The notes beneath the pieces are model-generated. The model did not search any database, was not told where the DNA came from, and was given only the letters and a program-made list of their open reading frames with translations. Shown here piece after piece: positions 26,596 through 38,294 of a stretch of DNA of 64,000 nt. Where the stretch lies: NCBI RefSeq assembly GCF_014646655.1, contig NZ_BMNR01000001.1:190077-254076 (forward strand). The letters run 5' to 3'. The stretch comes from Yeosuana aromativorans (lineage in GTDB: Bacteria; Bacteroidota; Bacteroidia; Flavobacteriales; Flavobacteriaceae). Position 1 is the stretch's first letter. Each line of letters begins with the position of its first letter. The position numbers and the translations under genes were made by a program.

Positions 26596-27102
26596 ATGAA
26601 AATCACCCATTATATTGTTTTGTTTTTTTCAGCCATATTGGCTGTAGGTTGTGGCGCATACTCGTTTACAGGTGCTTCAATTTCTTCAGACACCAAAACC
26701 TTTCAGGTCAATTATTTTCAAAATAACGCTCTATTGGTAGAGCCTGGTTTGGACAGGGATTTTACCAATGCCTTGATTGATTTATTACAGAACCAAACCA
26801 ATTTAAGCCTTGTAAAATCAAATGGAGACATTGTGTATGAGGGAGAAATCACGCAATATAGAATTTCGCCAACCACGGCAACCTCAGACAACAAAGCCGC
26901 ACAAAATAGGTTGACCATTGGCGTTAAAGTGCATTTTTATGACAAGCATGACGAGGAAGCCGAGTTTGACCAATCGTTTTCTTTTTATTATGATTACCCC
27001 GCAAACGCACAACTTGTTGGCGGTGTGAAAGATAGTGCCATAGCTGAGATTTTTGAACGTATCACGCAAGATATCTTTAATGCATCACTTGCCAAATGGT
27101 AA
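26596..27102 (+). CDS. lptE: LPS-assembly lipoprotein LptE
   Basis: From the ATG at 26596 the product has 168 residues and a lipoprotein signal (lipobox LAVGC). The mature start CGAYSFTGASIS, the TFQVNYFQNNA strand and the helix with ALIDLLQNQTNLSLV followed by a YEGEITQYRI strand match LptE of Bacteroidota. LptE plugs the LptD barrel and helps to place LPS in the outer leaflet. The open frame upstream begins with TTG at 26575 and would put extra residues before a good signal peptide, so it is rejected. It is 36 bases behind the sigma-54 activator and 3 bases before the next gene. Confidence 0.92.
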   Translation: MKITHYIVLFFSAILAVGCGAYSFTGASISSDTKTFQVNYFQNNALLVEPGLDRDFTNALIDLLQNQTNLSLVKSNGDIVYEGEITQYRISPTTATSDNKAAQNRLTIGVKVHFYDKHDEEAEFDQSFSFYYDYPANAQLVGGVKDSAIAEIFERITQDIFNASLAKW

Positions 27103-27105
27103 CCA

Positions 27106-28047
27106 ATGAACAATAAAAATTTCACATATATACTGCAACATCCAGAAGCGGTTATGGACACCCAAACCGAGAAAGTGAAATCCATCATTGACCAGTTCCC
27201 TTATTTTCAATCGGCACGAGCCCTCTATCTAAAAGTACTAAAAAACCAAGAGAGTTTTAAATATAACCAAGAACTTAAAACAACTGCCGCCTATACTACA
27301 GATAGGAGTATTTTATTTGATTTTATAACCTCTGATGTATTTCTTCAGAATGAAATTTCAAAATATATAAAAACAAATACGGAGCATTTACATGATTTAG
27401 AGGTCACTGTTGAAGATATTTCAGTCAACAAAAAAATCGTGATTGATGAGTCTTCACAACAAGACATCAAAAGCAGATTGGATGCTTTGGACCCTGCATT
27501 GTTCCAACCAAAATTTGAACGCCCTAAAATTGCCAGTTTCTCTTTAGACGAATCAGAAAACATTGAATCTGTAACGTCCGAAACCAAAACACAAGAAGCC
27601 TCAGCAGAAGATATTTTACATTTAGGAAAACCGTTACAATTTGACAGAAGTGAAAAACATTCCTTTAATGAATGGTTGAAATTAGCCGGGTTTAAAACCA
27701 TTAAGCGAGATATTGAAAATGACAAACCAGTTGTGACAAATGAAAATCCATCCCAACTGGAGCGCCAGAAGAAATTTGAGCTGATAGATGAATTTATATC
27801 CAAAAACCCAAAGATAAACCCAACAAAATCTACAGGGCTCAAAGGCAATCTGGCCAAAGTACAGTTAATACAGCCAGAAGAGCTGATGACAGAAACTCTG
27901 GCAAGAATTTATGTTGAGCAAAAAAACTATAAAAAAGCGATTCAATCTTATCGGGTTTTAAGTTTGAAATATCCAGAAAAAAGTAGTTTCTTTGCAAACC
28001 AAATTAAAGCAGTAGAACAATTACAAGAACAAAATAATATAGAATAA
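27106..28047 (+). CDS. Conserved TPR-like protein of the lptE-secG locus
   Basis: The 313-residue protein has no signal peptide. Its N-terminal part (IIDQFPYFQSARALYLKVLK) is helical, the middle (about 120-215) is acidic and looks disordered, and the end (ETLARIYVEQKNYKKAIQSY followed by LKYPEKSSFF) forms one clear tetratricopeptide-like unit. It is encoded between lptE and secG in other flavobacteria as far as I recall. The function is unknown. It overlaps the secG ATG by one base, so translation is probably coupled. Confidence 0.8.
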   Translation: MNNKNFTYILQHPEAVMDTQTEKVKSIIDQFPYFQSARALYLKVLKNQESFKYNQELKTTAAYTTDRSILFDFITSDVFLQNEISKYIKTNTEHLHDLEVTVEDISVNKKIVIDESSQQDIKSRLDALDPALFQPKFERPKIASFSLDESENIESVTSETKTQEASAEDILHLGKPLQFDRSEKHSFNEWLKLAGFKTIKRDIENDKPVVTNENPSQLERQKKFELIDEFISKNPKINPTKSTGLKGNLAKVQLIQPEELMTETLARIYVEQKNYKKAIQSYRVLSLKYPEKSSFFANQIKAVEQLQEQNNIE

Positions 28048-28397
28048 TGAGTACGTTCACCATATTTTTAGCACTAATTGTCATAGTGGCCTTTTTATTA
28101 ATCGTCGTAATCATGGTACAAAACCCTAAAGGGGGCGGATTGTCATCATCATTTGGCGGTGGCGGAACACAACAAATTGGAGGAGTAAAGAAAACAACCG
28201 ACTTTTTGGATAAAAGTACCTGGACCTTGGCCGGTTTATTGTTGGCGTTGATTTTACTATCAAATGTTGCCATCAACAGAAGCACTACAACAGCGGATTC
28301 AAAAGCTTTGGACCAAGACCAAACAGCGGTTCCAGCTCCACAAGTTCCTGCACAAACCACTAACAATACAGCAACAGTCAAGGATTCTGTAAAGTAA
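28047..28397 (+). CDS. secG: Protein translocase subunit SecG
   Basis: The 116-residue protein has two membrane helices (about 3-24 and 57-77) joined by the Gly-rich loop LSSSFGGGGTQQIGGVKKTTDFLDKSTW, quoted here only as its ends LSSSFGGGG and FLDKSTW. This is the SecG plan. The C-terminal tail rich in Ala, Pro, Thr and Gln is longer than in E. coli and low in complexity. SecG assists the SecYEA channel in the inner membrane. It ends the plus-strand operon with a strong terminator 25 bases later. Confidence 0.93.
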   Translation: MSTFTIFLALIVIVAFLLIVVIMVQNPKGGGLSSSFGGGGTQQIGGVKKTTDFLDKSTWTLAGLLLALILLSNVAINRSTTTADSKALDQDQTAVPAPQVPAQTTNNTATVKDSVK

Positions 28398-28421
28398 TTT
28401 TATGCTGTTCAAAATACATTA

Positions 28422-28452
28422 ATGCCAACTTAAATAAGTTGGCATTTTTTGT
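28422..28452 (+). terminator. Terminator after secG
   Basis: AATGCCAACTT (28422-28432), loop AAAT and AAGTTGGCATT (28437-28447) form a perfect 11-bp stem followed by T residues. Confidence 0.92.
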
Positions 28453-28548
28453 TACTGCAAGTTTGTCAGTAATCTACTATTGGCACAATTTTAGAAAGAT
28501 ACATCACCTGTTAAACATAATTTAATTAATTAAAAAATTACATAACAA

Positions 28549-28824
28549 ATGAGCTTAAACATTAAACCATTGGCAGACCGTGTTCTTATAGAACCTGCTG
28601 AAGCTGAAACAAAAACAGCATCAGGAATTATTATTCCAGACAACGCTAAAGAAAAACCACAACGGGGAACTGTTGTTGCTGCCGGAAAAGGCACCAAAGA
28701 CGACCCTATTACCGTAAAAGTTGGCGATACTGTTTTATATGGTAAATATGCAGGAACTGAGCTTAAACTTGACGGTAAAGACTATTTAATCATGCGCGAA
28801 AGCGATATACTAGCAATTATATAA
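28549..28824 (+). CDS. groES: Co-chaperonin GroES
   Basis: The 91-residue protein caps the GroEL ring during protein folding. Family motifs are [11 protein letters not shown] at the start, the mobile loop [19 protein letters not shown] and the end [14 protein letters not shown]. Length is normal. It is followed 80 bases later by groEL. No CIRCE element is seen upstream; the leader from 28450 to 28548 is AT-rich. Confidence 0.97.
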   Translation: MSLNIKPLADRVLIEPAEAETKTASGIIIPDNAKEKPQRGTVVAAGKGTKDDPITVKVGDTVLYGKYAGTELKLDGKDYLIMRESDILAII

Positions 28825-28868
28825 TAGCTGTTAACAATAACACAATTAGATTACTAACCCGCCAATAG

Positions 28869-30536
<1,668 letters not shown>

Positions 30537-30564
30537 ACATCACCACTGATAAATTATAATTACA

Positions 30565-30598
30565 AAAAAACGCTTCAAAGTTAATTGAAGCGTTTTTT
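30565..30598 (+). terminator. Terminator after groEL
   Basis: CGCTTCAA (30571-30578) and TTGAAGCG (30585-30592) pair perfectly, with an A run before and TTTTTT after. It can work in both directions and also lies behind the DUF1398 gene. Confidence 0.88.
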
Positions 30599-30655
30599 AT
30601 GAATTTACTTAACTTATTTGTTGAGGGTTCATTGCCTTCAGTAGATTTTAATTTA

Positions 30656-31048
30656 TTAAGGCATCGGGATTGGTTCAACTGTCAATTTCTCTCCTTTCTT
30701 ATCAAGATAGGTTACAGTCATTTCAATCATATGGGTTCTCCATTTTTCAACTCCAGCATCAGCTGCCTGTTTACAAAACGTTGGATAATCTGTTTGTCCT
30801 TGTTGATGAATAGAAATAGCATGCTTTAAACTATCTGATGAACTAATATCATTCACTTGCATTTCTGGATATTTTGATTCTGCATTAAGAGAAAAGCCAT
30901 TTGATCCATAATATTTAGTTCTACCATCAGAAACAAAATTGTCATAAAAAATTACGCCAATTCCTTTTAGGTCTTGTACAAATTGTGGAAAGTCAGCACC
31001 ACTTTTAACTTTGGTAAATGCTTGATGAATTTGTTCTATTGTAAACAT
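30656..31048 (-). CDS. DUF1398 family protein
   Basis: The 130-residue cytoplasmic protein begins MFTIEQIHQAFTKVKSGADF and contains FYDNFVSDGRTKYYGSNG and AGVEKWRTHM, segments typical of DUF1398 (relatives of E. coli YbcV, sometimes called phage envelope protein). In this family the Asp-Gly-Arg-Thr-x-Tyr segment and the Cys-Lys-x-Ala-Ala-Asp-Ala-Gly-Val part are conserved. The biochemical role is unknown. It is a single gene between two terminators. Confidence 0.8.
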   Translation of the reverse strand: MFTIEQIHQAFTKVKSGADFPQFVQDLKGIGVIFYDNFVSDGRTKYYGSNGFSLNAESKYPEMQVNDISSSDSLKHAISIHQQGQTDYPTFCKQAADAGVEKWRTHMIEMTVTYLDKKGEKLTVEPIPMP

Positions 31049-31126
31049 ATTTATAATGTTTTATATCAGAAGTTATGCTAAGTTAAAAGATTTTTCAAAA
31101 AAATCAACATAACAAAAACATTTCAA

Positions 31127-31153
31127 AAACCCCAAAGTTAATCTTTGGGGTTT
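31127..31153 (-). terminator. Terminator of the dipeptidyl-peptidase gene
   Basis: AAACCCCAAAG (31127-31137) and CTTTGGGGTTT (31143-31153) form a perfect 11-bp stem. On the minus strand TT follows. It lies 21 bases behind the gene's stop. Confidence 0.85.
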
Positions 31154-31174
31154 ATAGATATTTTTAAAAAAATT

Positions 31175-33400
31175 TTATTTTCCTCCCGGTGGGCAATGTG
31201 CCCTAAGATAATTAGTGTATAATGTTCTTAAATGTTCTGTAGTGCCTTCGCCTTCATTAATACTGTGTGTCCGGTTTGGATACTCCATAAATTGAAATTG
31301 CTTGTTGTACTTAACTAACTCATTAATCAACATTTCAGCATTTTGGTAGTGTACGTTATCATCACCTGAACCATGGATATATAACAGATTTCCTTCCAGA
31401 TTTTTGGCATATGTTAATGGAGATCCTTTAATGAAGTCCTCTTTATTTTCCTGTGGCAAGCCCATGTAGCGCTCTTGGTACACATTATCGTATGTTAATT
31501 GGTTGGCTACTGCTGCAATGGCTATGCCTGTTTTATAAATTTCAGGATGCTGGAACATCAAGTTTAAGGTAGCCGATCCACCTCCACTCCAGCCCCAAAC
31601 GCCCACACGGTCTGGATCTACAAAATCCCATTTTAAAACTTCCTTGGCCGCCATAGCTTGGTCATGAATATTTATCTGGCCTATTTTTCTGTAAATACTT
31701 TTACGCCATTCACGTCCTTTAGGTGCTGGTGTTCCCCTATTATCAACCGATATATAAATGTACCCATCCTCACTCATGTTGCCATTATACAGAAAATTAT
31801 AACCTGCCCCATAGGTGTCTTTAACGGTAGCAGAAGCGGGTTCACTGTAAACATAAAACACAACTGGATATTTTTTAGATGGGTCAAAATCCTTTGGTTT
31901 AACCATCCAAGCATCCATATCAACGCCATCTTCGGTCGTAATTTTAAAGAATTCCACCTTAGGTGTTACTTGCAATTTTGCTAGATTAGACTCAATACTC
32001 CTTGTTTCATCAACGGGCTTTTGGGTGGTGAATGAAATCAATTCTGAAGCAGGCCTCGTAAAGTGATTTGAAAACGAATGCACGGCATAGGTTCCTGTGG
32101 GAGACACATCATAATCGTGCGTTCCTTTTAATTCTTCTGGACTTACCAATTGTAAGGCGCCTTTACCATTTAATTTGGTTTTATACAGATAGCTTTGGGT
32201 TGCATTATCTGGTGAAGCCATAAAATACACATAGCCATTTTTTGTGTCAACATACTTCAAATCGATAAAATCATAATCCCCATGGGTGATTAGTTTCTCC
32301 TTTTTACCTTCCAAGGATACTTCAAACAAATGACGCCATCCATCTTTTTCAGAAACCCATAGTACACTTTTGCCTTGGTTCAACCAAATAAAATCATTGG
32401 TGAAATAGATGTCATACTTATGCTCATTTTGATAGATGTCTACCCAAGCATTATCGGTTTCTTCTTCTATGACTTTTGACGCTCCTGTTTTTGGTTCAGC
32501 AATAAACAATTTGCTATCATTCTGTCTTCTGTTGAGTTGTTGAATCAGTAACTTTTCAGAAGATGGGATATATTCCATACGTACCAAATAATGCTGACGC
32601 GGATCTCCTGGAATATCCATCCAAGTGGTTTTGGCATCATCAACCGTCACCACCCCTACTTTACAAGACGATGGCGTTTCGCCTACCTTTGGATATTCAA
32701 TTGGAATGGGTTTTGAGTAAATGGAATCGGTATTATTTATCAAATAAAACTTCTTGGTATCACTGGCATCAATTTGCCAATAGGCAATGGATTTACTGTC
32801 AGGGCTCCAACGAAATCCATCTCTACAGAAAAACTCTTCTTCATACACCCAATCAAACGTACCATTAATCAAGGTTGTTGTTCCATCGGTTGTCAAAGCC
32901 TTAATTTTTGATGTGCTTAAATCTTCAACATAAATATTGTGCCCGCTTACATAAGCCACCGATTTACCATCAGGCGAAAATTTAGCAAACATGAGTGACG
33001 ATTCAGGCAAGGATTTACCCAATTGCTGTAACGATCCAGTTGCTACATTTAAAACCCAGTAATCGCCTTTGGTATGTAACCGCCATACCTTTTTGGTATT
33101 TGTAAACAACAATACGCGTTGTGCATCATCCGAAAAGGTAAAATAATTGATTTCAAGTGGGTTGGCGGCGCCTTTTGGGGTTAGTTCTGCTGCTGAAATC
33201 AATATCTTTGGCTCATTTTGAGGCAATGTGTATTGAACAATGGAATTGTTTTGAACAATGTAGTACGAGTTCCCGTCATTGGACCATTTTAATCCAGCGC
33301 TTTGGGAAAAACCTTGATAAGACACTAATATCGCAATTGCAATAAACAGTAGTGATTTGAATGGAATCTTAAAGTTGTTAAACTTTCTGAAAATGTGCAT
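31175..33400 (-). CDS. S9 family dipeptidyl-peptidase IV
   Basis: The 741-residue exported serine peptidase removes dipeptides, usually X-Pro, from the N-terminus of peptides. The signal region is KSLLFIAIAILVSYQGFS. A beta-propeller (DPPIV N-terminal domain, about 90-470) includes WVYEEEFFCRDGFRWSPDS, the Glu-Glu motif that binds the substrate N-terminus. The alpha/beta-hydrolase part carries Ser605 (GWSGGGS), Asp680 or 681 (GSGDDNVHY) and His712 (NRTHSI). All triad residues are present. No type IX sorting domain is seen, so a periplasmic place is likely. It stands alone. Confidence 0.93.
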   Translation of the reverse strand: MHIFRKFNNFKIPFKSLLFIAIAILVSYQGFSQSAGLKWSNDGNSYYIVQNNSIVQYTLPQNEPKILISAAELTPKGAANPLEINYFTFSDDAQRVLLFTNTKKVWRLHTKGDYWVLNVATGSLQQLGKSLPESSLMFAKFSPDGKSVAYVSGHNIYVEDLSTSKIKALTTDGTTTLINGTFDWVYEEEFFCRDGFRWSPDSKSIAYWQIDASDTKKFYLINNTDSIYSKPIPIEYPKVGETPSSCKVGVVTVDDAKTTWMDIPGDPRQHYLVRMEYIPSSEKLLIQQLNRRQNDSKLFIAEPKTGASKVIEEETDNAWVDIYQNEHKYDIYFTNDFIWLNQGKSVLWVSEKDGWRHLFEVSLEGKKEKLITHGDYDFIDLKYVDTKNGYVYFMASPDNATQSYLYKTKLNGKGALQLVSPEELKGTHDYDVSPTGTYAVHSFSNHFTRPASELISFTTQKPVDETRSIESNLAKLQVTPKVEFFKITTEDGVDMDAWMVKPKDFDPSKKYPVVFYVYSEPASATVKDTYGAGYNFLYNGNMSEDGYIYISVDNRGTPAPKGREWRKSIYRKIGQINIHDQAMAAKEVLKWDFVDPDRVGVWGWSGGGSATLNLMFQHPEIYKTGIAIAAVANQLTYDNVYQERYMGLPQENKEDFIKGSPLTYAKNLEGNLLYIHGSGDDNVHYQNAEMLINELVKYNKQFQFMEYPNRTHSINEGEGTTEHLRTLYTNYLRAHCPPGGK

Positions 33401-33510
33401 AAAACAAATATTTTAAATTTATACGTGTTAGAAAAAGAGGTTAAATCTACTATTAAATTTCAATTTTAAAGCTGATTTTTGATAGGTTTAACATAATATC
33501 CCATTGAAAC

Positions 33511-35916
33511 TTATTCAATATTGGCGTTACGTAATCGTAACGCATTTGTAATTACGGACACCGAACTAAAACTCATGGCCAAAGCGGCCAACATAGGTGA
33601 CAACAACAAGCCAAAAAACGGAAATAAAATACCTGCTGCAATGGGCACGCCAATACTATTGTAAACCAATGCAAAGAAAAGGTTTTGCTTGATGTTACCC
33701 ATAACCTTGGTACTTAAATTATGGGCCTTTACAATTCCCTGTAAATCACCTTTTACCAATGTAATACCAGCTCTTTCTATGGCAACATCGGTTCCTGTGC
33801 CCATGGCTATACCCACATTGCATTTTGCTAGGGCAGGCGCATCATTTATGCCATCACCAGCTACGGCCACTTTTTTACCCTCATTTTGAAGACGCTCCAC
33901 TTCACGCAGTTTGTCTTCTGGTAACATATCTGCTTTAAAGTCTGCTAAATTCATTTCTTCAGCTACTGCTTGAGCGGTATTTTTGTTGTCCCCTGTGAGC
34001 ATGACAACATCAATACCTCTATTTTGCAATGCCGCAATCGCTTCTTTACTGCTTTCCTTAATTTTATCGGAAATCACAACAAAACCAACCACATGTTCAT
34101 CGATAGCTAAAAAAGAAACCGTTTTGCCAGATGCCTGTTGATTGGCCGCTTCCTTTTCAAGTGTTTCAGATATAGAAGCTTTTACCTCATCCATCATTTT
34201 TCTGTTTCCTAAGGCAACTTTTTTTGACTCTATAATACCCGTGACACCTTTTCCTGTGACTGAATTAAAACTATCTACTTTTAAAGAATCCAACTTTTGT
34301 TCTTTTCCATATGCAACAGTGGCTTCGGCCAAAGGATGTTCACTATGGGCATTTACAGACATACTATATTGAAGCACTTTTTCCTTATTAAAATCACTAG
34401 ATTCAGCAATAACGGTATCCACTGAAGGCTTCCCTTCTGTGATGGTTCCTGTTTTATCAATTATTAGCACGTCAATGTCGTTTAATGTCTCCAAAGCTTC
34501 TGCATTCCTGATAAGCACGCCAGACTTGGCGCCTTTACCAACACCCACCATAACCGACATGGGCGTTGCCAATCCTAAGGCACAAGGACAGGCTATAATG
34601 AGTACCGCAATAGCATTTACCAAGGCATAAACATATTTGGGTTCTGGGCCAAAAATAACCCATGCAATAAAGGTTAATACCGAAATAAGCACAACTACAG
34701 GTACAAAATAACCTGATATTTTATCGGCCAATTTTTGTATGGGCGCCTGACTTCTACTGGCTTTATTGACCATATCAATAATTTGCGACAGCAAGGTATC
34801 GGACCCTATCCGTTCTGCTTTCATGATGAAAGATTGCTTGCCATTGATGGTTCCGGAACTTACTTTGTCTTTTACCGATTTATGAACGGGCATGGGCTCG
34901 CCTGTTATCATGGATTCGTCAATGGAGCTTTCTCCTTGTTGAATGGTTCCATCAACGGGGATTTTATCACCGGGCTTTACACGCAATAAATCACCAATTT
35001 TAATAGCATCTATTGATATGGTTTCTTCCTGTCCGTCAACAACCCGAATGGCTTGATTGGGAGCCAACTTCAATAGTTCCTTAACTGCACTATTTGTTTT
35101 GGTATGGGCACGGGCCTCCAAAACCTGTCCCATCAACACCAAGGTTAAAATAACCGTGGCCGCTTCAAAATAGACATGAACAGTGCCAAATTCGGTCTTA
35201 AATTCCGGTGGGAAAAAACCTGGAAAAATCATACCAAACACGCTAAACGTCCAAGCAACACCTGCTCCAATGCCAATAAGCGTGAACATATTTAAATTCC
35301 ATGTTATAATGGATTTGTAGGCACGTTGAAAGAACATCCAAGTTGTGTAAAACACTACCGGAATGGATAATGCAAATTCAATCCAATTCCAATATTTTAA
35401 ACCTAACACATCATACAACGGATTGTTTGGAATCATGTCTGACATAGCAATCAAAAAAATGGGCAATGTAAACGCCACGCTCCACCAAAATTTTTTCAGC
35501 AATTTTTTATAATTATTTTCTTCTGCTGAGCTTTCTGAATGTGAAGAAACTTCTTCAACCAAATCCATACCACATACTGGGCAATCCCCTGGTTTATCAT
35601 AGGTTTTATCGCCTTCGCAATGCATCGGGCAATAAAACACACCTGTTCCCTTTCCCTCTTGTTTTTTGGGACTAGGGTGTTCATGCTTATGCTCGTTTTC
35701 TCCCGGCATGGAAATGCTATATCTGCCGTTACTGTCTGACTCAAGCGCTTCCCTAAACGTTTCTAAAGAGATATGGGATTCCATTTCAATAACGGCTTCT
35801 GCTTTTTGTAAATCCACTTGGGCGTCAATAACGCCTTCTACATTATTAAGTGTTTTTTCAACATGCGACCGGCAGCCGTTACAGCTCATTCCTGAAATTT
35901 TATAGGTATGTTTCAT
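33511..35916 (-). CDS. copA: Copper-type P1B ATPase CopA
   Basis: The 801-residue pump exports Cu(I) or a related ion from the cytoplasm. An HMA domain ([14 protein letters not shown], Cys12 and Cys15) is followed by a heavy-metal-binding module ([17 protein letters not shown]), six to eight helices with the ion site [10 protein letters not shown], the phosphorylation motif DKTGTITEG, the SEHPLAEA motif and the hinge [11 protein letters not shown]. The frame opens with a TTG at 35925; the ATG at 35916 fits the HMA start better. It is the last gene of the leftward metal cluster, 104 bases behind the HMA-AraC regulator. Confidence 0.95.
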   Translation of the reverse strand: MKHTYKISGMSCNGCRSHVEKTLNNVEGVIDAQVDLQKAEAVIEMESHISLETFREALESDSNGRYSISMPGENEHKHEHPSPKKQEGKGTGVFYCPMHCEGDKTYDKPGDCPVCGMDLVEEVSSHSESSAEENNYKKLLKKFWWSVAFTLPIFLIAMSDMIPNNPLYDVLGLKYWNWIEFALSIPVVFYTTWMFFQRAYKSIITWNLNMFTLIGIGAGVAWTFSVFGMIFPGFFPPEFKTEFGTVHVYFEAATVILTLVLMGQVLEARAHTKTNSAVKELLKLAPNQAIRVVDGQEETISIDAIKIGDLLRVKPGDKIPVDGTIQQGESSIDESMITGEPMPVHKSVKDKVSSGTINGKQSFIMKAERIGSDTLLSQIIDMVNKASRSQAPIQKLADKISGYFVPVVVLISVLTFIAWVIFGPEPKYVYALVNAIAVLIIACPCALGLATPMSVMVGVGKGAKSGVLIRNAEALETLNDIDVLIIDKTGTITEGKPSVDTVIAESSDFNKEKVLQYSMSVNAHSEHPLAEATVAYGKEQKLDSLKVDSFNSVTGKGVTGIIESKKVALGNRKMMDEVKASISETLEKEAANQQASGKTVSFLAIDEHVVGFVVISDKIKESSKEAIAALQNRGIDVVMLTGDNKNTAQAVAEEMNLADFKADMLPEDKLREVERLQNEGKKVAVAGDGINDAPALAKCNVGIAMGTGTDVAIERAGITLVKGDLQGIVKAHNLSTKVMGNIKQNLFFALVYNSIGVPIAAGILFPFFGLLLSPMLAALAMSFSSVSVITNALRLRNANIE

Positions 35917-36020
35917 CTGATACAATTTTTTAGTGCTATTAGAAGTAAAACCATAATATTTTACCTTAAGTAATGAACAAAGGTCTTTATAAACCAGAAT
36001 ATAATTGTGTACAATTTTGG

Positions 36021-36593
36021 TTAAATTGTATCTAATTTTTTTCGTGTCCGTATGTTTTTAAAAACCGATGGTGTCATCCCAGTAATTTGTTTGAACTGTT
36101 TTGATAAATGTTGTGGACTGCTATAATTGAGTTGATAGGATATTTGGCTCAAGGTTAATTCGTTGTAAACAATCAACTCCTTAGCACGTTCAATACGTTG
36201 TTCTATAATATAATGCTCTATGGTGTTGCCTTCTATTTCAGAAAACAATTTACTTAACTGGGAATAGTCCATCCCGATTTCTGAAGCTATATACTCAGAA
36301 ATTTTTTGGTTCTCAGGCTTTTCTTTTCCATAATGAATAAGTTGAACAATGATTGTTTTTATTGTTTTTACAATAACTGACTCTTTATCTTCAACCAACT
36401 CAAAGCCTTCTTTTTCAAGAATGGCTTTTAGCCTTTCTTTCTCCTTTTCTGAAATATCCCGATTAAAATAAATAGACCCTAAATCAACATCATTAAAGTC
36501 TATTTTATGCTTGATTAGTTCTTCTTTTACCACTTTGATACAGCGATTGCAAACCATGTTTTTAACTGCTATTTCAATGTTTTGCTTTTTCAT
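36021..36593 (-). CDS. AraC-family regulator with N-terminal HMA-like metal domain
   Basis: The 190-residue protein joins two parts. Residues 1-70 look like a heavy-metal-associated domain, with [15 protein letters not shown] giving Cys15 and Cys18. Residues 75-185 are an AraC DNA-binding domain with [20 protein letters not shown] and [20 protein letters not shown]. It is encoded between the permease and copA inside the copper cluster, so it probably senses Cu(I) through the Cys pair and controls the operon. The sensing role is inference; no operator was identified. Confidence 0.85.
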   Translation of the reverse strand: MKKQNIEIAVKNMVCNRCIKVVKEELIKHKIDFNDVDLGSIYFNRDISEKEKERLKAILEKEGFELVEDKESVIVKTIKTIIVQLIHYGKEKPENQKISEYIASEIGMDYSQLSKLFSEIEGNTIEHYIIEQRIERAKELIVYNELTLSQISYQLNYSSPQHLSKQFKQITGMTPSVFKNIRTRKKLDTI

Positions 36594-36624
36594 ATCATTA
36601 AAGATTCATATGCGTTTAAAAAAA

Positions 36625-37848
36625 TCAGTTCACTAAAAATTTAACAATTAATCCGCCAGCAAGCCATATATAACAAGCTAAAGCGATATACTTCAAACTG
36701 CGTTCCAATAATTGGCTTTTTGGTGCCATTTCCTTCATGTGTTTGACATCTTTCCGTTTAAAAAATCCGAGATAGATTAAAAATCCGGAAAGCGCTACAA
36801 ATGCCATATTTAAAAAGAAGGTATAGTTTATTTGAAAAAATGCATTGTCCATAATTTTGACCTGTGATGGATTAGGCAAAACATTCAACAAATCGAAAGA
36901 ATAATACAAAATCAAAGAGGCGCCTATGAGTGCCATGAACAACAAAAACAATATAAACAACGACATTTTCCAACCATAGTATTTGGCATTGATACGAAGA
37001 ATTGGAAAGACCACTAAATCACTAAATATAAATGCCATAACGCCAGCAAAACTAACCCCTTTACCAAATAACAACGCTGCCAAAGGGATGTTTCCCATGG
37101 ATCCAATAAAGGTAAAAAATGCAGCAATAGGACCGACAATTGTATGCTGTAAAATTTCAAAAAATGTAAAATCTGTATGCCCGTTACCACTATGAATGAA
37201 CAAGGTTTGAAAGAAGGAATCCGGCACAAAAGTCGCTACAATTCCAGCAATGGTAAAGCCCACAGTTACATCTTTCCAAACCATTTTCCACTCCATGCCA
37301 TATTGTTTTGAAACTTTTGCCCAACCCCTTTCAGTTTGTATTTTCTCCTTCCATGATTGGTGCCCATCCATTCCATCATGATCCTTGTCCATTAGATTTT
37401 TGCGAGCATTTTCAATGAGTTTTTTTGGATTTATCAAGCGAATCAACAGCCAAGAAATAAGTATCAATAAAATTCCGCCTACATATTCTCCAACCACAAA
37501 CTGCCATCCTAGGAAAATTGAAATGATAATTCCAAGTTCAATAACCAAATTAGTAGACGCCAGTAAAAAAGCCATTGAAGAAACAAAACTTGCTCCTTTT
37601 TTAAAAAGTGACTTGGTAGACGCCAAAGCAGAAAAACTACACGAACTGCTAATAAAACCAAAAAATGTCCCTAGCAAAACACCTTTGACTTCATTATCTC
37701 CCATGGTTTTTTGCATCTTTTTTTCGGTTACAAACACCTGGATCATACTACTTATAATATATCCCAAAGCGAATGCCCACAGTGCCATCCAAAAAAAACC
37801 AATAGTGGTATAGGCTGCTTCTGCCCATTGTTTTAAAAAATTATCCAT
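36625..37848 (-). CDS. Permease of the ArsP_1/YraQ family (DUF318)
   Basis: The 407-residue inner-membrane protein has about ten helices in two halves separated by a polar loop (about 150-195, rich in Lys, Asp and His). The first half carries GFISSSCSFSALA, the Ser-Ser-Cys signature of this permease family; the second half has FFTFIGSMGNIPLAALL. Members move organoarsenicals or are linked to metal resistance; the substrate here is unknown. It is 9 bases behind the HMA lipoprotein gene and 31 before the regulator, so it is part of the metal operon. Confidence 0.88.
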   Translation of the reverse strand: MDNFLKQWAEAAYTTIGFFWMALWAFALGYIISSMIQVFVTEKKMQKTMGDNEVKGVLLGTFFGFISSSCSFSALASTKSLFKKGASFVSSMAFLLASTNLVIELGIIISIFLGWQFVVGEYVGGILLILISWLLIRLINPKKLIENARKNLMDKDHDGMDGHQSWKEKIQTERGWAKVSKQYGMEWKMVWKDVTVGFTIAGIVATFVPDSFFQTLFIHSGNGHTDFTFFEILQHTIVGPIAAFFTFIGSMGNIPLAALLFGKGVSFAGVMAFIFSDLVVFPILRINAKYYGWKMSLFILFLLFMALIGASLILYYSFDLLNVLPNPSQVKIMDNAFFQINYTFFLNMAFVALSGFLIYLGFFKRKDVKHMKEMAPKSQLLERSLKYIALACYIWLAGGLIVKFLVN

Positions 37849-37857
37849 TAAGATAAT

Positions 37858-38265
37858 TTATTTCATCTGATTCATCGACATCTCATGGTCATACTGGCAA
37901 CAACTAGGTAAGTTATTATAGGCATCTGCATTTGCTGATACTTTTTCGGTATCATAACCAGAGGCTGCTATGGCATTTTGGATAGCCATTTCATTGGTTT
38001 TTGAACCATCAAAGGATACATCAATTTTCTTTTTGTCTACATCCCAAACCGCTTTAGAAACGCCTTCAACACTATTGGCCGCTTTTTCAATGGTCTTTTT
38101 GCATGTTTCACAATTACCCCTTACCCCAAAGGTAATATTAGTCATTGCCATTTTAGTAACCTCTTCGGTTTTTACTGAAGAATCTGAGTCTTTTTTTATT
38201 TCATTTTTACAGCTAAACAACCCAATTGTTGCAATTACCGCTACGCTTAAAACTAACTTTTTCAT
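37858..38265 (-). CDS. Periplasmic HMA-domain lipoprotein (metal chaperone)
   Basis: The 135-residue protein starts with a lipoprotein signal (lipobox GLFSC, Cys19) and carries an HMA domain (about 41-108) with the metal pair GNCETCKK. A short tail SCCQYDHEMSMNQMK adds two Cys, a His and three Met, all good Cu(I) ligands. It would take up metal in the periplasm and pass it to the CusBA pump, as CusF does in E. coli, although the fold differs; this role is inference. It lies between cusB-like and permease genes. Confidence 0.88.
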   Translation of the reverse strand: MKKLVLSVAVIATIGLFSCKNEIKKDSDSSVKTEEVTKMAMTNITFGVRGNCETCKKTIEKAANSVEGVSKAVWDVDKKKIDVSFDGSKTNEMAIQNAIAASGYDTEKVSANADAYNNLPSCCQYDHEMSMNQMK

Positions 38266-38294
38266 GATTTTAAAATTTAATTGTTTATTAATTA

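Noticed and set aside
28482-28497. TGGCAC-N7-GA upstream of groES as a sigma-54 promoter
   Set aside because: The -24 half fits, but the -12 GC is GA and the T residues before it are imperfect; the match is too weak, though a sigma-54 activator is encoded nearby.
28448-28548. CIRCE operator upstream of groES
   Set aside because: No TTAGCACTC-N9-GAGTGCTAA-like inverted repeat is found.
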